Shown in pieces: positions 58,662 to 64,000 of a DNA stretch of 64,000 nucleotides (positions are counted from its first letter, which is position 1; every line of letters starts with the position of its first letter). This stretch comes from Chitinivorax sp. B (lineage in GTDB: Bacteria > Pseudomonadota > Gammaproteobacteria > Burkholderiales > SCOH01). Made by a program: the position numbers and the translations under genes. The DNA lies in NCBI RefSeq assembly GCF_005503445.1, contig NZ_SCOH01000005.1, positions 123,542 to 187,541 on the forward strand, written 5' to 3'. The notes under the pieces were generated by a model that made no database searches, was not told where the DNA came from, and worked only from the letters and a program-made list of their open reading frames with translations.

Positions 58662-58815
58662 CAGTAACGCGTATACCCCCAATAAAATTACTAGCAACAA
58701 ATCAAATTATTGGGGTTAAATAAATCAGCACTTTACCACTCTATACAGACAGCAATATCGTATTTAAAGTAGCTTATTTCAAAATCAGTACATAACCAGC
58801 CCCAATGGAGTGTAT

Positions 58816-59925
58816 GTGCGAGTATTGGTAACCGCCACTTCTTATCCTAAAAATCATTCAGATTGGCAGGGTATTTTCATACGGAATCAGGTTGCTAGTT
58901 TAGCACAACTCCCTGAGACGGAAATTCGCTTGCTCGCTCCGCCCGGCGAATTACCTATAGGTGTTAAATCTGTTACACCTACCGAAGATAGCAAATGGTT
59001 AGATAGCCTACTGCAAAATGGCGGCATTGCCTCGTTACTTCGGAATCACCCTATTCGTGGGCTATATGCTGGTCTAAAGTTAATTCAAATTTTCAAACGG
59101 GGATATCATAATAATCGTGATGTTGACATTGTCCATGCGAATTGGCTACAAACATCCATACCACTTCAAGGAACGATTACCCCCTTATTAACGACAGTGC
59201 TTGGCAGTGACCTCAAGTTAATTCAAAATCCACTGATAAGAAAGATCTTACGAACACGCTTTCAAGAGCGAAAAACAATCATTGCACCAAATGCGGAATG
59301 GATGATTCCTACATTACAACAATACTTCTCTGATGTAGCAGAAATTGTTGCAGTCCCTTTTGGTATTGATTCAACTTGGTATCAGTTAACACGAACCTAT
59401 ACAGCAACAGCACCTCATAAATGGCTCTTGGTTTCTCGTTTGACAAAAAAGAAAATAGGACCCCTATTATCATGGGGGGAACACATTTTCCATGGTGACA
59501 ACCAACTTCATATTTTAGGTCCTATGCAGGAACCTATTGAGCTACCATCATGGGTTTATTACCATGGACCAACACACCCGAAAGCCCTACAGGAAGATTG
59601 GTTTCCACAAGCGGCTGGTTTAGTTACGCTAAGTCAACATGATGAAGGACGACCGCAAGTTATGCTTGAGGCAATGGCATCTGGTTTACCCATTATTGCT
59701 TCAAATATCCCAGCACATCGTAATTTCATTATAGATGACAATACCGGTGTCTTGGTAGAGACAGCCGATCAGTTTGCAATAGCTGTTCGTAATCTATCAA
59801 ACAAAGAGATTAATTCTCATATTAGTCAACAGGCCAAATCATGGGCAATGCAATCAATTGGAACTTGGCAAGACTGTGCCCAGCGATATCATTTCCTCTA
59901 TAAAAAACTATTGAGCACATCGTGA
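58816..59925 (+). CDS. Glycosyltransferase family 4
   Basis: A 369-residue GT-B enzyme transferring a sugar from a nucleotide donor, probably in surface polysaccharide assembly. The N-terminus RVLVTATSYPKNHSDWQGIFIRNQ and the C-terminal donor site DEGRPQVMLEAMASGLPIIAS are typical of GT4. The start is placed at GTG 58816, five bases after TGGAG; GTG 58810 is possible. The gene is clearly more AT-rich than preceding genes, suggesting horizontal gain of a glycan locus. Its stop overlaps the next start. Confidence 0.85.
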   Translation: MRVLVTATSYPKNHSDWQGIFIRNQVASLAQLPETEIRLLAPPGELPIGVKSVTPTEDSKWLDSLLQNGGIASLLRNHPIRGLYAGLKLIQIFKRGYHNNRDVDIVHANWLQTSIPLQGTITPLLTTVLGSDLKLIQNPLIRKILRTRFQERKTIIAPNAEWMIPTLQQYFSDVAEIVAVPFGIDSTWYQLTRTYTATAPHKWLLVSRLTKKKIGPLLSWGEHIFHGDNQLHILGPMQEPIELPSWVYYHGPTHPKALQEDWFPQAAGLVTLSQHDEGRPQVMLEAMASGLPIIASNIPAHRNFIIDDNTGVLVETADQFAIAVRNLSNKEINSHISQQAKSWAMQSIGTWQDCAQRYHFLYKKLLSTS

Positions 59926-60854
59926 AGAAAGCAAAAATACTCGTTTTAGGCGGTAGTGGCTTTGTTGGACAAGCCACTATTCCTTCTTTATTAGCTTCTG
60001 GTCACGAGGTATCGGTGATATCCAGATCAATTCTTAAACCACCGCAACTCGATGGTACAAATTACTTCTCCAGCTCCTTGGAGCAGAAACAAATATTACA
60101 AGCCTTACTTCCCACAACCGAATTTGTCTTACACTTCGCGTCAGCATCAACACCAAGTGTTTCTGCATTGGATCCAACATTTGAGGCACTTCACAATATC
60201 ACACCAACAGCACAGCTCTTGGAAACACTACAAAGTTATCCAAATATCCATTTGATCTATCTATCTTCAGGTGGAACAATATATGGCGACCCAGGACCAG
60301 GATTAATTGATGAGAATGTCCCGTCCAAGCCGCTATCTTACTACGGTGCAGGCAAAGCATGTATAGAGAACCTACTTACTGCATACAGCAATCAAACCAA
60401 AAATGTTGTAACTATTATCCGCCCAGCAAATCTTTATGGCCCAAATCAACCTTTACGGTCGGGCTTCGGTATCATTCCTACAGTCATGCAAAAACTCCGC
60501 GATGACAGCAGATTAGACATATGGGGTAAAGGAGATACAATTCGTGATTATTTATACATAGATGACTTTTCCTCTTTAATTCAATGCTGCCTGAAACACC
60601 CTCCATCAGATATCCTCAATATATACAATGCAGGAACTCAAGTTGGCACCGATGTAAATAAAGTCTGCAGCCTTCTCGAAGGGATAAGCGGAAAATTAAT
60701 TTCGAAACAGTATCATGAAAAAAGATCAGTTGATGTTCAATCAATAATATTGAATAGCCAGAAAGCTAGAACCAATCTAAGCTGGCAAGCACATACGACC
60801 ATAGAGCATGGTCTAGAAAAGACATGGAAATGGTTCAATACCCAAATAAAATGA
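59922..60854 (+). CDS. NAD-dependent sugar epimerase/dehydratase (SDR family)
   Basis: A 310-residue extended short-chain dehydrogenase modifying nucleotide sugars. Cofactor loop LGGSGFVGQ (about 8-16), active-site YYGAGKACIENLL (YxxxK), STG region as LSSGGTIYGDPG, and IRPANLYGPNQPLRSGFG are GalE-like. The GTG start overlaps the glycosyltransferase stop (GTGA). AT-rich like its neighbours. Epimerase, dehydratase or reductase activity cannot be decided. Confidence 0.88.
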   Translation: MKKAKILVLGGSGFVGQATIPSLLASGHEVSVISRSILKPPQLDGTNYFSSSLEQKQILQALLPTTEFVLHFASASTPSVSALDPTFEALHNITPTAQLLETLQSYPNIHLIYLSSGGTIYGDPGPGLIDENVPSKPLSYYGAGKACIENLLTAYSNQTKNVVTIIRPANLYGPNQPLRSGFGIIPTVMQKLRDDSRLDIWGKGDTIRDYLYIDDFSSLIQCCLKHPPSDILNIYNAGTQVGTDVNKVCSLLEGISGKLISKQYHEKRSVDVQSIILNSQKARTNLSWQAHTTIEHGLEKTWKWFNTQIK

Positions 60855-61585
60855 ATATCACTCGCCAACTGAAGAAAATTTCGAATTTCTTAATTAACAC
60901 CCCAATACATCCACAATGGCTACTTGCCAGGCATGATAAATATCTTCTTTCCGAAATTGGAAAAAAATCCAATGGTATTATTGTCGACATTGGGGCCGGA
61001 AAACAAAAAATACTAAACCACATTACCAGCAAGTCGGCTTATATACCAATTGATTATTACACAACTTCTATTGGTTGGTATCAACACCAGCCGGCCATAT
61101 ATGCAACAGCGGAAGCTTTACCGTTGCAAGACAGCACTGCAGATATAGTATTACTTCTAGATGTATTAGAGCATTTACCCAACCCGGAATTAAGTTTACT
61201 AGAAATTAAGAGGATTCTCAAACCGACAGGAACTGCAATAATTAAAGTTCCTTTCATGTATCCCATTCATGATGCCCCTTATGACTTTTCTAGATTTACC
61301 GAGCACGGACTATTACGACGAATCAATCAAGCAGGCCTAGAATGCGATAAGATTACATGGCTAGGCACACCAATTGAAACAGGATCACTATTAATAAATA
61401 TTGCTCTCGCCAAGTCACTAGCAGATGCAATTCAAGAAAAATCCTGGCTAACCTTACTAAATCTCGCATTCGCACTATTAATACTACCATTCAATTTACT
61501 GGGCCTCATCGGCAGTATCATGAGAACCAGAAAATCGGATTGGATGCCACATACATACATCATTCAACTAAAAAAATGCAGCTAA
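60851..61585 (+). CDS. Class I SAM-dependent methyltransferase
   Basis: A 244-residue methyltransferase of the Methyltransf_11 type. SAM loop GIIVDIGAGKQKIL (about 38-50), acidic loop in ADIVLLLDVLEHLPNPE, and a C-terminal hydrophobic segment (about 205-225; LLNLAFALLILPFNLLGLIGSIM) that may anchor it to the membrane. The ATG overlaps the previous stop (ATGA), giving strong coupling. Likely methylates a lipid-linked or surface sugar. The gene ends right where an IS5-like remnant begins, so the glycan locus may once have been longer. Confidence 0.83.
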   Translation: MNITRQLKKISNFLINTPIHPQWLLARHDKYLLSEIGKKSNGIIVDIGAGKQKILNHITSKSAYIPIDYYTTSIGWYQHQPAIYATAEALPLQDSTADIVLLLDVLEHLPNPELSLLEIKRILKPTGTAIIKVPFMYPIHDAPYDFSRFTEHGLLRRINQAGLECDKITWLGTPIETGSLLINIALAKSLADAIQEKSWLTLLNLAFALLILPFNLLGLIGSIMRTRKSDWMPHTYIIQLKKCS

Positions 61586-61651
61586 GACATCTCTGCACGA
61601 ATCTGGTTTTCGGTAAACTAGCAGCCTCCCGCCTTTCGAGAGCGTTCTACC

Positions 61652-61828
61652 ATGCAAGCATCGGGTCAACTGAGTTTCAGCGGCATCGAGTACGCTGGCA
61701 AAAAGAAAAAGACACGGCGTGAGCTGTTTCTGCCCCCCCCCCGAGTTCGACACTCTTCGCCGTCCATTTTCATATTTAAGGCCTGTTTTCCAATAAAAAC
61801 AGAGAGTTTGCATTTCCCACCTACTTGA
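61652..61828 (+). pseudogene. IS5-family transposase N-terminal remnant
   Basis: An ATG at 61652 opens a 58-codon frame whose first 27 residues (LSFSGIEYAGKKKKTRRELFL) match the start of IS5-family transposases. After that the frame enters a run of ten Cs and then unrelated sequence, stopping at 61826. The rest of the transposase is missing, so this is a deletion remnant. A GACATCTCTGCACGAATC-like stretch at 61585-61605 could be the left end of the element. Confidence 0.75.
61733..61742 (+). repeat. C10 homopolymer at the IS5 deletion joint
   Basis: Ten consecutive Cs follow the last recognisable IS5 codon. Either a slippage-prone joint left by deletion or a sequencing/assembly weak point. 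Confidence 0.9.
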
Positions 61829-61896
61829 CGCTGTAGTGACACGAAATTTTTCAGTACGTATTGAAAATCGCTTTATTGCTGACCTACAGTGGTGAC

Positions 61897-62121
61897 ATGT
61901 TCGTGAAGATCACTACCTCCGGCCCGCGCTGTTACGTCAAGCTCGTCGAAGCCTACCGGGATGCCGCTGGCGTCTCACGTCAGCGGGTGATCGCCACGCT
62001 CGGGCGCTTGGAATCGGTGCGGGCGGGGGAAGCCGATTCGCTGGTCAATGGCCTCTTACGCGCCGCTGGCAAGCCGACGATGGCGGTAGAAGTCAAGCCA
62101 GTTGTCGCATTTAAGGAGTAA
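61897..62121 (+). pseudogene. IS1634-family transposase N-terminal fragment
   Basis: ATG 61897 begins MFVKITTSGPRCYVKLVEAYRD, the N-terminal signature of IS1634-family (DDE) transposases; DAAGVSRQRVIATLGRLESV continues the match. The frame ends after 74 residues at 62121, where full-length enzymes have about 500, and abuts the end of the oppositely oriented IS3 remnant. It is therefore a truncated 5' end. Its relation to the IS1634 copy at 62738-64000 (opposite strand) suggests two insertions or an inversion. Confidence 0.8.
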
Positions 62122-62129
62122 GGTTTTGT

Positions 62130-62674
62130 CTAGGTGGCCGTTGTTGCCCTAGGTTTGTCCTTATCTGGGTTGAGATGGACTTCATCGATATAGGTCCAGT
62201 CACGCGTCTGTTTGGCCCAGCGCAATGGGTTGGGTTGGCTTGGCGTGCTCGGGTATACACCTCGTGACGCTGGGTCAGTAAGGTTCGGTCGTTCCCGGCG
62301 TGGCGTTGTGAGGGGGTGACAAAGCCGATGGCGCTATGCCGATGGTTGTCGTTATACCAAGCCTCAAACTCAGCCACCCAGCGGCGAGCCTGCACAACAT
62401 CCATAAAGGGCTCAGCGGGGAATTGTGGGCGGTACTTCAAGGTTTTGAACAAGGATTCTGAATAGGGGTTGTCATTGCTTACCGCTGGGCGCGAGCGGGA
62501 GTGTGCGACGCCCAGCGTTTGCAGGGTCGCCCGCATGATTTCACCCTTCATGGGGGCGCCATTGTCGGCGTGCAAGGTCGGTTGATCCTTGCGGATGCCT
62601 TCACGGACACAGATGTCTTGCAGCAATTGGCTAGCTAAATCCGCACGTTCGGATTCAAATACCTGCCAGCCCAC
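62130..62674 (-). pseudogene. IS3-family transposase OrfB, C-terminal fragment with frameshift
   Basis: Minus-strand codons from 62674 read VGWQVFESERADLASQLLQD, then the second catalytic Asp in LHADNGAPMKG and the catalytic Glu in NPYSESLFKTLKYRP, and WYNDNHRHSAIGFVTPSQRH, all typical of the IS3-family integrase core. The first Asp and everything N-terminal is missing. Near 62228-62240 the frame shifts by one base: the expected ending (KQTRDWTYIDEVHLNPDK) appears in another frame and stops at 62130-62132. So it is both truncated and frameshifted. Confidence 0.85.
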
Positions 62675-62737
62675 CAGAGTTCAACAGCTATCAGCGCAAG
62701 TTATTGATTAATAACGACCGAAACTTCAGACGTGCCC

Positions 62738-64000
62738 CTACAACAGGGTCAATTGTTCGGTTTTGTCTGGTTTTTTGATACCTAACGCAGCCAGCAGGGT
62801 GGCCTGTTCCTGTTCAACGGTGGTGATACCCGTTACCGCCGGTGCCTGACCAATCCTGGCGCGGTGATGCTGGATGCGGCGCAGCAGAGCAAGCGCGCTT
62901 TCCGGCGATGTTTCCTGCTGACTGGCGCGCAAGCGCAGCCGCATCACCCGGTACAAAACCAAGGCCATGAAACAGATCATGGCATGCGCGCGGATGCGAT
63001 CCGGCAGCCGGTGATAGATCGGGCCGATTTCGATGGTCGACTTGAGCACGCGGAAGCCGCGTTCGATATCGGCCAGCGCTTTGTAGCGCTCGATTACCTG
63101 TACCGGTGCCAGATCAGCGGCGTTGGTGACCAGCAGCAGCTTGCCGTCCATCAGCCGGGCATGCGCCAACGCCCGTTCGTCGAGGTGGTAGCAGAACAGC
63201 TCGCTGTGGAGGTCGACCCGGATGATGCGCGCCAGATGGGCATCGCACACCGCATGGTAGAAGCGCGCTCGCGCGCCACCATCCGACAGCTGGCGGCCGC
63301 GACGGCGCTGGCCGGCCTCTTGGGCATCGAGCTTGCCGGCCCATTCGGCCGCCTGCCGTTCCAGTTCGGCGAGGGTGCGGTCGCGTTGCGTGCCTTGCTC
63401 GGTGGCCGTGTCTGGGTGGTGTGCGACGATCAGCCGCAGGCCGTCCCAGTCGAGTTCGCCGGTGACTTCTTGGGTGGCGTCCCGGCAGTGCGCCTGTTGA
63501 AACGGCGCCAGCCGCTCGGCGAAGTCGGCATAGCGCCGCCCCGGCACCGCCAGGATGAACTCCAGCGGTTACCCGCTGGGCAGCGTGATCACCTGCAACT
63601 CGGCCAGGTTGTCGGTGGACAACAGGCCGCGATCGGCCACCGCAATCACGCGCCGGATCGGGAAGCGCTGGAGCACCTGCTCGATGGTCGGCTTGAGCGT
63701 GGTGACTTCGGCGGTGTTGCCGTCGAACACCGCGTGGTAGAGCGGGATGCCGTCGGCGGTCTGCACCACACCGAGCAGGAACTGGCGGGCGATCAGGCCT
63801 TCCTTGGCCAGGCCGAACTGGCGCACGTCGCCGTCCTGCTGGGACAGGCCGGCGGCACGGAGGGTGGTCAGGTCGTAGAACACCACTGTCAAGTCTTGAT
63901 CGAGCAGTGGGCGCAGCAACTCGGCCACCACCTCGTCAACGGCATCGGCCTGCTCGACCAGTACATCCATCGCACGCAGCAGGTGCTGATGCTCGACGGC
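62738..64000 (-). pseudogene. IS1634-family transposase with in-frame stop (5' end beyond window)
   Basis: Minus strand, entering from beyond the window. TVVFYDLTTLRAAG (first Asp region) and RRVIAVADRGLLS (second Asp region) lie upstream of an in-frame TAA at 63571-63569; the same frame then resumes with PLEFILAVPGRRYADF and continues to DIERGFRVLKSTIEIGPIYHRLPDRIRAH, the Glu region, ending at 62738. One substitution (for example CAA to TAA) explains the break, so it is a recent nonsense pseudogene or needs read-through. The N-terminus is not visible here. Confidence 0.85.

Larger units (their letters stand above)
61586..64000. mobile_element. Cluster of degraded insertion sequences (IS5, IS1634, IS3, IS1634)
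   Basis: Four transposase fragments from three IS families lie end to end in 2.4 kb, in both orientations, with none intact. The composition is GC-rich again, in contrast to the AT-rich glycan genes just before. The cluster extends beyond the window. Terminal inverted repeats could not be paired by eye. Confidence 0.85.

Noticed and set aside
61829..61896. Pairing the CTGTAGTGACACG stretch with a similar TTGTAGGGGCACG near 62730 as terminal inverted repeats of one IS1634 element
   Set aside because: On the relevant strands the two stretches are in direct rather than inverted relation for the coding direction, so they do not form a proper repeat pair by eye.

Overview
The window looks like chromosome of a free-living betaproteobacterium, most likely of the Neisseriales/Chitinibacter-Chromobacterium kind. 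This is an inference from gene content: pyruvate dehydrogenase genes in the order aceE-aceF-lpdA with a lipoyl domain on the E3 subunit, followed by a FixL/FixJ-like two-component pair; a DUF1841 protein; tandem small c-type cytochromes; an M9 collagenase; and a complete histidine utilisation operon. Base composition is moderately GC-rich except for about 58.7-61.6 kb, which is clearly AT-rich.

Layout. 1-5.9 kb: a hut operon on the minus strand (hutC, then hutI-hutG-hutU-hutH) for histidine degradation, with candidate HutC operators. 6.3-9.9 kb: a compact four-gene cassette (two PLP-aminotransferase-like proteins alternating with two acyltransferase-like proteins). 10-15.2 kb: a membrane c-di-GMP turnover enzyme followed by a GspE/PilB-type ATPase with an MshEN-like N-terminus. 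15.3-18.2 kb: copper export operon copA-copZ-csoR with a near-ideal CsoR operator, divergent from an orphan SMI1/KNR4 gene. 19-31 kb: housekeeping genes (plsY, folB, nadC, a FIST protein, cytochromes, an LpxH-acetyltransferase fusion, two cyclophilins, an L,D-transpeptidase with a TPR partner, glnS). 31-39.6 kb: a DUF885 peptidase-like protein, a RibD-like reductase, an M9 collagenase beside a PAS-AraC regulator, and a MarR/EamA/nitroreductase group with twin operator palindromes. 40-42 kb: an arsenic operon arsR-arsI-arsC-aqpS that has a channel but no efflux pump. 42.2-49.4 kb: an acetyltransferase, a chemoreceptor with a C-terminal cytoplasmic extension, glycolate oxidase glcDEF and a periplasmic binding protein. 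49.7-58.7 kb: the pyruvate dehydrogenase operon and its two-component pair. 58.8-61.6 kb: three AT-rich glycan genes (glycosyltransferase, epimerase, methyltransferase). 61.6-64 kb: a pile of decayed insertion sequences of the IS5, IS1634 and IS3 families, running off the window edge.

The catabolic blocks (hut, glc) feed carbon towards central metabolism and the PDH operon. The stress blocks (copper, arsenic, MarR group) each show a recognisable regulator, and the copper and MarR groups also show a palindromic operator. No wholly new system is proven. The best candidates for something undescribed are the four-gene aminotransferase/acyltransferase cassette, the LpxH-GNAT fusion, the c-di-GMP enzyme next to an MshEN-type ATPase, and the chemoreceptor with its sensor at the C-terminus. 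No tRNA, rRNA or CRISPR array was seen.
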